Assembly: GCF_017352135.1 (NCBI RefSeq) | Contig: NZ_CP071455.1 | Span: 806,001-870,000 of the forward strand | DNA: 64,000 bases | DNA from: Rhizobium lentis | Lineage (GTDB): Bacteria > Pseudomonadota > Alphaproteobacteria > Rhizobiales > Rhizobiaceae | Direction of reading: 5' to 3' | Part shown: piece after piece, positions 37,694 to 45,666 of the stretch | Layout of the letters: each line of letters opens with the position of its first letter | How positions within the stretch are numbered: position 1 is the stretch's first letter | Notes under the pieces: generated by a model | Seen by the model: the letters and a program-made list of their open reading frames with translations, nothing else | What the model was told of the DNA's origin: nothing | Databases searched by the model: none | Made by a program: the position numbers and the translations under genes

Positions 37694-37939
37694 GTGTCCA
37701 CCAATCCACTTATCAGCGAACCGGTCAAAGATCTCGTTTCCCGCCTTGAGGCGATGACCGACGACGAATTGTTCGTGATCATGAACGACTTGGAAAAAGC
37801 GAGCGAGGCCGCCGAAGGCGAGGCAGCAGAAGAGATCCTCGCCCGCATCGCTCTGGCTGAAAGCGAAATCGAGCGGCGCTATCCCGGCCGATTGCTCGCA
37901 CCGTATCGCGACTGGAAGCAAAGACAGCCGCTCCTGTAG
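37694..37939 (+). CDS. Small acidic helical protein
   Basis: 81 residues with a GTG start at 37694 after AGAGAGG. It is rich in Glu and Ala (AEGEAAEEILARIALAESEIERR), probably two helices, with a basic tail (DWKQRQPLL). No known domain recognised. Transcribed from an EcfG promoter 27 bases upstream and probably together with the next gene 43 bases downstream. Could be a stress-induced adaptor. Confidence 0.6.
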   Translation: MSTNPLISEPVKDLVSRLEAMTDDELFVIMNDLEKASEAAEGEAAEEILARIALAESEIERRYPGRLLAPYRDWKQRQPLL

Positions 37940-37982
37940 CGGCTTCTGGCGGGGTGTGAATATCATGTGAAAGGAAGCTTCA

Positions 37983-38246
37983 ATGAGCAGCTCTGAGACG
38001 ACGACGGATCACAAAAAAATCCGCAAATGGGCGGAGGAAAGGGACGGCAGGCCGGCGGCTATCCGAACCGGGGGCAAAGGCGGCGTTCTTCGCATCGATT
38101 TCGGCGAAAAGGAAGAAGAATTCGATGAGATCGACTGGGACGAATTCTTCAAGATTTTCGACCAAAACAGGCTTGCCTTTCTCTACCAGGACAAGACCAA
38201 GGACGGAAAGACGAGCCGCTTCAACAAATTCGTCGAGCGAAGCTAG
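37983..38246 (+). CDS. Small conserved acidic protein
   Basis: 87 residues from ATG 37983 after AAGGAAG. Features: [20 protein letters not shown] at the start, then an acidic middle ([20 protein letters not shown]) and [13 protein letters not shown] at the end. I recall this arrangement from a family of small hypothetical proteins in Rhizobiales, sometimes mislabelled as a glucan-branching enzyme; function is unknown. It lacks its own EcfG box, so it is likely co-transcribed with the 81-residue protein gene. Confidence 0.7.
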   Translation: MSSSETTTDHKKIRKWAEERDGRPAAIRTGGKGGVLRIDFGEKEEEFDEIDWDEFFKIFDQNRLAFLYQDKTKDGKTSRFNKFVERS

Positions 38247-38275
38247 CGCCCCGGCAGTCGGATGAAGCGCCACGA

Positions 38276-38998
38276 TCAGAGCTCAAGCAATGCATAGGGC
38301 TTTCCGGTCGGCTTCTCGATATGGGCCGCGACATTGTAGACGGGGGCGCCACCCGGCGTGCGGCCCTCGTAGGATCCACGATGGGCATGACCGTGCACGA
38401 CGGCATCGACCCGAAATCGGTCGATGGTTTCCGCCAGCCGTGAAGATCCGAGGAACGGATAGATTTCCAGGGGCTCGCCCGCCACTGTTTCGGCAATCGG
38501 CGCATAGTGCAAGATGACGAGGGAACGATCGGAGCGGACCTGGCGCATCGCGTTTTCAAGGCGCATCGACTCCTCCACGCTTTCGGCCACCATCGCCTTG
38601 ATCGCCGCCTCGCCGAACGAGCCGAGCATATGGCGACCGAAGCCGCCGGCGAACCCCTTGACGCCGACGAAGCCGACGCCGGCGACTTCGGCCGCCTGGC
38701 CGTTCAGCAGCTTCACTCCGGCATCCGTCAGGACCCGGCAGACATCCTCGACCTGGCCGCTCTCGTGATCATGATTGCCGAGAACCGCGACGGTCGGTAC
38801 CGTGCAATGGCGCAGATCGCTCGCAAGCAGTTCGGCCTCCTTTGGCTTGCCGAGATCGGTCAGATCGCCGGCGATGACGAGGACGTCGGCGACGGAAGAG
38901 ATCTCCGCGAACAGATCCTTGTAGGATTTCGCGCCGTCTTCCGTCATGTGGAGATCGGCCACTGCCGCAATCCTCACGCTCTTTCGCTGATCATCCAT
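38276..38998 (-). CDS. Calcineurin-like metallophosphoesterase
   Basis: 240 residues. All binuclear-metal motifs are present: ADLHMTED, VIAGDLTDLG, VLGNHDHESG, HYAPI and HGHAHRGS. Family members cleave phosphodiesters or phosphomonoesters in nucleotides, cyclic nucleotides or RNA ends. The start at 38998 is 9 bases after the stop of a nucleotidyltransferase-like gene, and the two share an EcfG promoter. That pairing suggests addition and removal of a nucleotide-type group, but no substrate can be named. Confidence 0.82.
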   Translation of the reverse strand: MDDQRKSVRIAAVADLHMTEDGAKSYKDLFAEISSVADVLVIAGDLTDLGKPKEAELLASDLRHCTVPTVAVLGNHDHESGQVEDVCRVLTDAGVKLLNGQAAEVAGVGFVGVKGFAGGFGRHMLGSFGEAAIKAMVAESVEESMRLENAMRQVRSDRSLVILHYAPIAETVAGEPLEIYPFLGSSRLAETIDRFRVDAVVHGHAHRGSYEGRTPGGAPVYNVAAHIEKPTGKPYALLEL

Positions 38999-39007
38999 CG
39001 CTTTCTC

Positions 39008-39811
39008 CTAATCACCTCGCAGTTCGCCTTCGCCGCCGACATCGGCAAAGCCCCATTCCTTTACGTCGATTTCGAAATCCACGCGGGAATACATCCGGCC
39101 GCGGCATATTTTCATTTGCGGCAGCGGCAGTTCCTGTTGCGCTTTGAGCCGGTCCATAAGCTCGTCCAGCAGCCACCGCGGAATCTTGTCGCGCTCGGTC
39201 GGATAGATCCACCTGAAATTGAGGAGATGGATGAGAAGGACTTCCCAATGGACTTCGAGATAAGCCAGCAGTTTGCGCCAATCGATCGAGTCATGCGCCT
39301 TCAGAATGACATGTGCGACGTCGGCGCCATCGTAGCGGTGGCGCAGCTGGACGAAACATTTCGACCAGACCAGTTCGGTCGGACTGACGATCCTGACCGT
39401 ATGGCCGCACATCTCGACCTTGCGCGCATCCTCGAACCAGTCGTCGCCGACCGGCATTGTTCCGTTGGAGGAGGCAAAGATGACGTCGAAGAAATGGCTG
39501 CCCTTCAACACCTTTCCGAGCCAGCGCTCGTCTTCGACTTCGACCGCGTAACCCCTTGATTTGAAATGTCCCAGGATGCGGGCGTAATCGCCTGCCTTGC
39601 AGAATATGTCGAAATCCTTCGTGCGGCGCGAGATACCAGTATAGGCGCAGACGGCGTAGGTGCCCGCGACGAGGAAGGGGATATGCGACTCCACGAGTTC
39701 ATGAACGGCCTCGGTCACGAATGGCTCGGCGTCTGGATCGATGAGCTCCGGAACCGCCTTCACTTTCATCAGCGTGTCGTGGTCGTCTTGTTCGGCACTT
39801 TGCGCGGTCAT
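39008..39811 (-). CDS. Nucleotidyltransferase-fold protein
   Basis: 267 residues from ATG 39811; a longer frame reaches 39922 but would pass through the promoter. Residues 35-75 hold the nucleotidyltransferase signature: PFLVAGTYAVCAYTGISRRT followed by KDFDIF, with the D-x-D metal pair. Later parts (FVQLRHRYDGADVAHVILKA, IDWRKLLAYL) resemble the helical half of aminoglycoside-type or MNT-type transferases. It is the first gene of a two-gene operon with a metallophosphoesterase. Target unknown; RNA, protein or small molecule are all possible. Confidence 0.75.
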   Translation of the reverse strand: MTAQSAEQDDHDTLMKVKAVPELIDPDAEPFVTEAVHELVESHIPFLVAGTYAVCAYTGISRRTKDFDIFCKAGDYARILGHFKSRGYAVEVEDERWLGKVLKGSHFFDVIFASSNGTMPVGDDWFEDARKVEMCGHTVRIVSPTELVWSKCFVQLRHRYDGADVAHVILKAHDSIDWRKLLAYLEVHWEVLLIHLLNFRWIYPTERDKIPRWLLDELMDRLKAQQELPLPQMKICRGRMYSRVDFEIDVKEWGFADVGGEGELRGD

Positions 39812-39839
39812 CGTCGATCCTAGTATTGCTATGCAAAGC

Positions 39840-39864
39840 AACACCTGGATGGGCTCAATGTTCC
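39840..39864 (-). promoter_or_regulatory. EcfG-type general-stress promoter (nucleotidyltransferase operon)
   Basis: On the minus strand GGAAC at 39864-39860, 16 bases, then TGTT at 39843-39840. The chosen ATG (39811) is 29 bases below the -10, which supports that start. Confidence 0.62.
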
Positions 39865-39925
39865 GCCGCACCCATCGAGCGATGATCGGCGATAAGACAG
39901 GTCGGCAAAGCGCTCGGATCATCCC

Positions 39926-39950
39926 GGAACTTCGCCATCGCCGGGTCGTT
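39926..39950 (+). promoter_or_regulatory. EcfG-type general-stress promoter (three tiny-protein genes)
   Basis: GGAAC at 39926-39930, 16 bases, CGTT at 39947-39950: a perfect consensus. The first gene starts 53 bases downstream. Confidence 0.75.
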
Positions 39951-40002
39951 TGACCATAAGACGCATCCGCAGAAACCTTCCCAGAGCTGTACGGAGGATG
40001 TC

Positions 40003-40224
40003 ATGGACAGACGAGCAAATATATCGACCGGCACGAACGACAGGCCCAGAAACGAGACCATCGCCGAAAGCGGCCCCGGTATTCCCGATGACGGCGGCCG
40101 GATGGTCGAGGTGCGGGATGCAGAAGCAAGACGCCTGAAAGCGTCGCAGCTGCGCGATGGGCTCGACGAGCTCAAGGAGAAGCTCGAGGAAGAGACCGAT
40201 CTCCCGCAAAGGGGTGCGCCATGA
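40003..40224 (+). CDS. Small charged protein
   Basis: 73 residues, ATG 40003 after ACGGAGG. Polar and Arg/Asp-rich start, then a predicted coiled-coil helix (LRDGLDELKEKLEEETD). No known family recognised. First of three overlapping tiny genes under a consensus EcfG promoter; the next gene overlaps its stop by four bases. Confidence 0.6.
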   Translation: MDRRANISTGTNDRPRNETIAESGPGIPDDGGRMVEVRDAEARRLKASQLRDGLDELKEKLEEETDLPQRGAP

Positions 40225-40418
40225 ACGAGGTGAGGAAGGGCGGCCCATTTCCCTCCGGGATGAGCCACGATAATTTCGAACCCCCGCGCCGCATGATGAT
40301 GTTCGTCGTCACCATCTTTCTGATCGCGTGCCTTGTTGCCCTCGCATTCTCGTGGATAGCGCATCCCGGCGAACCGGACGAGACATCACCCGCAGCGACG
40401 GCGGAGCAGGAACGATGA
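40221..40418 (+). CDS. Small single-pass membrane protein
   Basis: 65 residues, with one membrane helix MFVVTIFLIACLVALAFSWI after a basic segment (EPPRRMM), so the N-terminus should stay inside. The C-terminal tail is short and acidic. Overlaps both neighbours by four bases (ATGA), which implies translational coupling. No known family. Confidence 0.6.
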   Translation: MNEVRKGGPFPSGMSHDNFEPPRRMMMFVVTIFLIACLVALAFSWIAHPGEPDETSPAATAEQER

Positions 40419-40585
40419 GCGAGGAGGATAAAGATCCTGTTCAGCGGCCATCATCATCTCCCCTGGGAAAGCACACCAGGCTCAATGCCGGCAGAATAGC
40501 GTTGATTCTGGTCGGCACGGTCGGTGTCGTCGCATTCATTCTGTATGCGACATTCGTTGTCTACGGGCTCGTCGCGGGTCGCTAG
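40415..40585 (+). CDS. Very small single-pass membrane protein
   Basis: 56 residues from ATG 40415. A charged N-terminus (EEDKDPVQRP), then one hydrophobic helix (IALILVGTVGVVAFILYATF) and a short end. Coupled to the previous gene by a four-base overlap. Together with it, it may form a small membrane complex made under stress. No family recognised. Confidence 0.55.
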   Translation: MSEEDKDPVQRPSSSPLGKHTRLNAGRIALILVGTVGVVAFILYATFVVYGLVAGR

Positions 40586-40703
40586 ATCGATCACGTAGAT
40601 GCCGCGATCGCCGGCGTCATAGCCGGTGTGGAGCCCCCGGGAGCATGTCAGGCCGATGTTTTTCGGGGGCTTGCCTATTCCGGCTTGGCCGTATCGCGTG
40701 CAT

Positions 40704-40961
40704 TTAGAGTTGTGTCGGAGCGTCTGCTTCCACCTCGGCATAGAGCTGACCACACATCGTCAGCGACCGCCGCATTGCGTTGACGCGATCTTCCGCATCT
40801 CTGTGTGAATAGGCCCAGATTTCGGTTGCCCAGCTCTTGCCATCCATATGATATTGCAACGCGAATCTGTAGAGTTGCCGCTCGTCCGCGTCATTGCTAA
40901 CGAATGCGTGATCGGGATTGTCGCGGTGGTTTCTCATGCTGGGGAAACTTACAACATTCAC
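40704..40961 (-). CDS. Small hypothetical stress protein
   Basis: 85 residues. The core reads LYRFALQYHMDGKSWATEIWAYSHRDAEDRVNAMR, a compact alpha/beta pattern with aromatic residues; small proteins with this 'WATEIWAYSHRDAEDR'-type segment recur in rhizobia without a known role. A GGAAC-N16-GGTT promoter lies 48 bases upstream on the same strand. The 118 bases between it and the preceding plus-strand gene contain no feature. Confidence 0.55.
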   Translation of the reverse strand: MNVVSFPSMRNHRDNPDHAFVSNDADERQLYRFALQYHMDGKSWATEIWAYSHRDAEDRVNAMRRSLTMCGQLYAEVEADAPTQL

Positions 40962-41008
40962 AATATGCTCCTTGGGCCAGGACTCGACACGCCATATTCT
41001 TTCAGCCT

Positions 41009-41033
41009 AACCAGATCGCCTGGATTTCGTTCC
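41009..41033 (-). promoter_or_regulatory. EcfG-type general-stress promoter (85-residue protein gene)
   Basis: On the minus strand GGAAC at 41033-41029, 16 bases, then GGTT at 41012-41009. The gene starts at 40961. Confidence 0.58.
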
Positions 41034-41100
41034 CTTAGGTCCTGGCGAGCTCATTCGTGCCTAGCCCTTCAGGAATGTCGCAACGCCCCCGTCGAATCTA

Positions 41101-41710
41101 TTACGGCGGGTCGAATTGCGACGCATGGATCGAACGAAAGACGCCGTGCTTGTCGCTGTAGAACGCTAGAGGCTTGCCCCATTGCTGCAAATAGGCCTTC
41201 GTCGCAAAGGTGTTCTCCAACCGCAGATGCAGCAGCTTGCCGGTGGCATCATCGATATATACGAGCAGGGCGCATTGGAGCCGCGGTTCTCGAACCACCA
41301 GTGATGCGAGCCATCGATCTGCACGAGCTCTCCGAGACAATCCCGCCGGCCGCGCGGCTGGAAAACCCGCTTCTTGCGTTCGCACCGCGAGATCCAGATG
41401 CCGGCCTCGGTCATCCATTGGCGCAGCGTCTCCTTAGCGACCGAATTCTGATGCAGTTCGATCAGCTTCTCGCGCGCCAGCGTCGGCCCGAAATCCGGAT
41501 AGCGTTCGCGGATCAGATCCAGCGCCGCATTGCGAAAGTCCTCGCTGTGGCGCCAATTGCTCGGTCGTGATCGCTTCTTCGAAACCAGGCCGGTCGCGCC
41601 GGAGCGGTCATAGGCCAGCAGCAGCCGGTGCACCCGACTTCTTCACGGATCTTCTGAATAACATCGAGCCGATACAATTCTTTCTGCGACATGGTGATCA
41701 TAAAGGACAT
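41101..41710 (-). mobile_element. Decayed ISNCY-type transposase
   Basis: Pieces of one transposase lie in different frames. The start MSFMITMSQKELYRLDVIQK (41710 down) is followed by a deletion. A second piece runs from MHRLLLAYDRSGATGLVSKK at 41633 through the DDE-type segment GELVQIDGSHHWWFENRG near 41290. A shift then leads to LLVYIDDATGKLLHLR and WGKPLAFYSDKHGVFRS near 41120. The remaining C-terminal third is missing. At least two deletions and one or two frameshifts are visible, so it is inactive. Family assignment rests on the recognisable segments. Confidence 0.8.
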
Positions 41711-41801
41711 GACGACTCCGACCGCTCATGGTCTCGACCAGGCTGGAGGTCGTCATCCTTGCTCCCAACGTGGCATTGACCAGCACGTCGAGAGGCGAGA
41801 C

Positions 41802-41877
41802 TGTGGCATCTCTAACTGGCCCAACTGTCGCATTACTAAATGGCTGAAGACGCCCCAAAGTGACATTTCTACTTTGC
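41802..41877. repeat. Tandem degenerate repeats at the IS end
   Basis: Three related 19-base units: TGTGGCATCTCTAACTGGC (41802-41820), TGTCGCATTACTAAATGGC (41826-41844) and AGTGACATTTCTACTTTGC (41859-41877). They lie just outside the transposase start, as expected for transposase-binding sites at the end of an ISNCY-type element. The opposite end is missing. The stretch from here to 42166 has no supported gene. Confidence 0.55.
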
Positions 41878-42166
41878 GCAACCGCGGACAGTTCAACCTG
41901 ACCGCCACAAGAATCTGGCATAAGCTGAATTATGGAACTGCTGAGCGGCGCGCCGTAGACCCGCGCAGGAGCCAGGCTCTGGTGGCCTTCCGTAACCGCG
42001 AGAGCCACTTCTTAGGCGTTAGTCGAGCATTCTTATGAATGTTCATTCGAAGCGATCCTGGATAACCGAGGTGTGGTGCTCCGGTCTCTTAACGCTACGA
42101 ATGGACAACCTCCCGAGCTCACATCAGCTACTCTCCGTAGCTTTCCATTGACATCTGCTCCAACGA

Positions 42167-43069
42167 TTAGGCGTCTTGAGGTCGCTGAGAGAGTTCTGCG
42201 ATCAAATAGTCCGCGACTATTCGAACTGAGGGAAGCTGGCCGCGGCGATGCGGAATCAGCAGGGTTGTCGTCACGCCACCTGCTGTCCATTCGGGTAGAA
42301 TGCGAACAAGCGCGCCAGATGCAATGAGTGGTGCACAGAAGCTGCTTGCAAGGCAAGCCACGCCAAGACCGGCCTTGGCTGCTTCAAGTAGCGAGATAGT
42401 CTCGTTGGCCACGTAGCGCGGCATTGGCGTGATCTTGACGACGGCGCCTTCGCCATTTCGAAGTGTCCATACCGTTTCCGAGGGCGATGCCATGAGCCCC
42501 TCGAGCTCACTTGCTTCCTCGGGTCGAGAACACACGCCTTTCTCCCTGATATAGTCGGCCGAGGCGACGAGCCAGGCGGGATCGTGATAGATCCGACGTT
42601 GCACGAGATCGGTGTCCGGCAGCGGGGCGAAGTGGTTGCGGATCGCGATGTCGAAGCCCTCCTGCACGATGTCCACGAACCTGTCGGAAACGTCAAGTGT
42701 AATGCGCACCTTCGGATAGCGCGCTGCGAGGCACGGAAGCAGCGTCGACAAACGGAACTGGGCAACCGGCATCGATGCTGTGATCCGAACAGTTCCGCTA
42801 GGTTCCGCAAGGCGGCCCTTGATGACATGCTCCGCAGCCTCCGCCTCGATCAGCATGGCGGCGGCATGTCGATACAGCTCATGGCCAATTTCGGTCACTG
42901 CGAAGCTGCGCGAAGTTCGTTGAATCAGGCGGACGCCGATCTCCCGCTCCAACTCGGAAAGCCGCTTGCTGAGCGTGGATTTGGGAAGGCGCAGCGCGCG
43001 ACCGGCTGCAGCGAAACCGCCGTGATCTACTACTCGAACGAAAACGAGAAGATCATTGAGATTAAGCAT
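42167..43069 (-). CDS. LysR-family transcriptional regulator
   Basis: 300 residues. N-terminal winged helix FAAAGRALRLPKSTLSKRLSELEREIGVRLIQRTSRS, belonging to the CrgA-like LysR group (GTVRITASMP, then VRITLDVSDRFVDIVQEGFDIAIR). It is divergent from the imine-reductase-like gene with a 137-base gap, the standard arrangement for a LysR regulator and its target. The effector is unknown. Confidence 0.9.
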   Translation of the reverse strand: MLNLNDLLVFVRVVDHGGFAAAGRALRLPKSTLSKRLSELEREIGVRLIQRTSRSFAVTEIGHELYRHAAAMLIEAEAAEHVIKGRLAEPSGTVRITASMPVAQFRLSTLLPCLAARYPKVRITLDVSDRFVDIVQEGFDIAIRNHFAPLPDTDLVQRRIYHDPAWLVASADYIREKGVCSRPEEASELEGLMASPSETVWTLRNGEGAVVKITPMPRYVANETISLLEAAKAGLGVACLASSFCAPLIASGALVRILPEWTAGGVTTTLLIPHRRGQLPSVRIVADYLIAELSQRPQDA

Positions 43070-43206
43070 TTATCTACCGATCGTTCCAATTTGCAGACGA
43101 TGGATCCACAAATAGCCCACTACATTACACTCGTCCAATACTGCATCCTTCGGCAAATCGCCAATGGAGCGGTGTTAACTCGGAATATGGAAGGATGGAC
43201 ACATAG

Positions 43207-44085
43207 ATGACCTATATCTCGGTTCTCGGCCTAGGAGCGATGGGGCAAGCGCTGGCCGCTCGCCTTCTCCAACAAGGGCATTCGGTCACCGTCTGGAATC
43301 GTACGGCCGGCAAGGCTGCCTCCTTGGTCGCCAAAGGCGCACGTGAACGCAGCAGCGCGGCGGATGCCATCGCTTCGAGCGATATCACCGTCATTTGCGT
43401 ATTGGACTACGCCGCGGCAAACTCTGTGCTCGATGGTGCGGCCTCAGTTCTTGCAGGGCGTGCGATAGTCAATCTTACCAATGGCACGCCGGCTCAGGCA
43501 CGCGCCACCGCCGAGCGACTCGCAGGCCTAACAGCCTCCTATCTTGACGGCGGCATCATGGCGACGCCCCCGATGATCGGAGGCGAACATGCACTGATCC
43601 TCTACAGCGGTTCGAAGCCAACTTTCGATGCGCATGTCGGGACGCTTGAGGCGCTCGGCGTCGCCACCTATCTCGGTGCGGATGCCGGACTAGCGTCGCT
43701 ACACGATCTCGCTCTTCTCAGCGGCATGTATGGCCTGTTCGCCGGCTTTTTTCACGCGACCGCCCTTGTCAATTCTGAGGGGATCCACGCAGGTGAATTT
43801 CTTAAGTTGCTTGGCCCCTGGATGACCGCGATGATGGGTGAATTTCCCGGATACGCAGAGAAGATCGACAGCGGTCGGCACGGTGTCAACGTAGTGTCGA
43901 ATCTCGCCATGCAGGCCGCCTCGCTGGAAAACATACTCACAGCCACCCGTGAGCAGGGTGTCGCCACCAATCTGCTTGCCCCCCTGCTGGAACTGTTTCG
44001 CAAACGGGACGGTGCTGGACATGGAGACGAAGACATTTCAGGCGTGTTTGAGCTGATCCGACGCAGGAGCGGCGCAGGCATCTGA
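43207..44085 (+). CDS. Imine-reductase-like NADP-binding oxidoreductase
   Basis: 292 residues, beta-hydroxyacid dehydrogenase/imine reductase superfamily. Rossmann motif VLGLGAMGQALAARLL at the N-terminus, VWNRTAGKA (NADP-preferring), then NLTNGTPAQARATAERLAG and YLDGGIMATPPMIGG, which are hallmarks of imine reductases and absent from ordinary 3-hydroxyisobutyrate dehydrogenases. The C-terminal helical domain mediates dimer formation. Paired with a divergent LysR gene. The natural substrate is unknown. Confidence 0.8.
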   Translation: MTYISVLGLGAMGQALAARLLQQGHSVTVWNRTAGKAASLVAKGARERSSAADAIASSDITVICVLDYAAANSVLDGAASVLAGRAIVNLTNGTPAQARATAERLAGLTASYLDGGIMATPPMIGGEHALILYSGSKPTFDAHVGTLEALGVATYLGADAGLASLHDLALLSGMYGLFAGFFHATALVNSEGIHAGEFLKLLGPWMTAMMGEFPGYAEKIDSGRHGVNVVSNLAMQAASLENILTATREQGVATNLLAPLLELFRKRDGAGHGDEDISGVFELIRRRSGAGI

Positions 44086-44252
44086 AGCCAGTATCGAATG
44101 GCGCAGTCGGCCGCCGATGTTTACACCCGCTTGCTGCGCGAGGGTTTAGGGGGTGAGCAAAGCTTCCTTTGCCATCTCCGGCACGTTCAGCCCATCGGAA
44201 AGGCCAGAGAACGTATGCGGGCCCGATATTTGGTTGGCCCCAGGCGTCGGAC

Positions 44253-45173
44253 TCAAGCCTTTCCGACAAAATCCGCGCCCAACTGCTTGATGTCCGCCGC
44301 TTCCAACGCATAACGCGCGTAACGGAAATCACGGATCGCAAGGAGCGAATCCCCGGACCAGTCGAGGACAATGAAATAAGCAGGGGTGCGCAGGACGGCG
44401 CCTTGCTCAAACACCAGCGCGGCGGGGCGACCTTCAACCAAGCCAGGGGCGAGCCACCACCGTTCTTCACGCGCGTAATTCCCGAAATAGGTGGAAACCT
44501 TGTCTCTACCGCGCATGACGACCTCGCCGACGAGTTCGGCTTTCGCATCCTCGGCCAGCCTGTCTTTCAGCGCCTCGAAGTCACGGGCGTTGAACCGGTC
44601 AACATAGAAGGCGAGGCTATTCTTCTCAGCAGCCGAAAGAACCGGTAGCGGTTGGTCGTCCGGCCCCGCCGCTATGTCGCGCAGCCTGACGCGGCCACGA
44701 TGGAGAAGCGCCTTGACGGCTGGCATGGTCATCCCCGTGATCGAGCAGAGCTCGCTCAGCGAGTAGCCGAGCACATCCATCAGGATGATACAACTGCGCT
44801 CGCGTACCGGCAGCCGCATGAAAGTGCGCAGGCTGGTGGCAGCGATCTGACGCGCCTCTGTCTGGGACAGCGGTTCAGCGACCATCTCGGCCTCCTCCTC
44901 GCCGATGTGGTCCGCCCGCCTGGCACGGCGCCTCAGGAAGTCTAGGGCGGTGTTGTGAACGATACGAAACAGCCAACCCTGCGGATTGGTTATCGGTGCT
45001 GCTGCTGGAAGCGCTTCCATCGCCTTCGCCAGGGCGTCCTGCAGAACGTCCTCTCCATCGATGACCGAACCGGTCATGCGTGCGCAGTAGCGATGGAGCT
45101 TTGGCCGCAATTTGCCGAGCCGCAGACCGAATGTTGCTGCAAAGAGTTCACTGCTCACGGCGTTGCCAGTCAT
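44253..45173 (-). CDS. ECF sigma factor with C-terminal SnoaL-like domain
   Basis: 306 residues from ATG 45173. Sigma region 2 at about 15-85 (DGEDVLQDALAKAMEALP, NPQGWLFRIVHNTALDFLRRR), region 4 at about 115-165 (LPVRERSCIILMDVLGYSLSELCSITGMTMPAVKALLHRGRVRLR). Residues 185-300 form a SnoaL-like domain (FYVDRFNARDFEALKDRLAEDA), as in ECF41-type sigma factors where the tail controls activity in place of a separate anti-sigma factor. It overlaps the upstream 111-residue protein gene by 26 bases. Target promoters unknown. Confidence 0.85.
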   Translation of the reverse strand: MTGNAVSSELFAATFGLRLGKLRPKLHRYCARMTGSVIDGEDVLQDALAKAMEALPAAAPITNPQGWLFRIVHNTALDFLRRRARRADHIGEEEAEMVAEPLSQTEARQIAATSLRTFMRLPVRERSCIILMDVLGYSLSELCSITGMTMPAVKALLHRGRVRLRDIAAGPDDQPLPVLSAAEKNSLAFYVDRFNARDFEALKDRLAEDAKAELVGEVVMRGRDKVSTYFGNYAREERWWLAPGLVEGRPAALVFEQGAVLRTPAYFIVLDWSGDSLLAIRDFRYARYALEAADIKQLGADFVGKA

Positions 45174-45483
45174 GTGTAGCTCGTTCGCAGAACATGCCGA
45201 AATTGCCGATGATCTGCGCCGTGCTGCGGACTGGCCCTTCGAGGCATCGCTCGCGAATGCCGCTTTGAAAAGCTGCAAACGCCCCCAGATCGCCGACCGA
45301 GTTATCGCCGCTTTGCTCGATTTCCACCAGATGGACGAAGACGCTGCCGTGAAGTCGCAAGGCAGCGTATTTCACGCCCGGCAGCGCCTTTTCGTTCAGC
45401 TCGCGAAACACCCCCTCGATCAGCCGCTGATTTTCGTCGGCGGTTTCGGGCCGGGTCTTGTATCTGATCATCGTGCGGTTCAT
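45148..45483 (-). CDS. Small protein coupled to the ECF sigma factor
   Basis: 111 residues from ATG 45483. Pattern RYKTRPETADENQRLIEGVFRELNEKALPGVKYAALRL with LEIQ-type strands suggests a dimeric alpha/beta-barrel (ABM-like) fold. Its 3' end overlaps the sigma gene start by 26 bases, so the two are coupled. It could sense or process the signal for the sigma factor, but that is inference from position. Confidence 0.65.
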   Translation of the reverse strand: MNRTMIRYKTRPETADENQRLIEGVFRELNEKALPGVKYAALRLHGSVFVHLVEIEQSGDNSVGDLGAFAAFQSGIRERCLEGPVRSTAQIIGNFGMFCERATHDWQRREQ

Positions 45484-45666
45484 CGACGTACCTCCCGTTA
45501 ACGGTGTCTCCCTGAAGACGTTCGCCGCCGCTCGAAGGATTCACGAGCCGAAAGAAATATTTCCGCGAATCCTATCCGGCGGGCGGATCGTCTCTTCCAT
45601 GTGATCCGCGTCGAACCTGCATTGGAGTTCGATCTCGCGGAGAGTACCAACCAGGAGACGACACAC

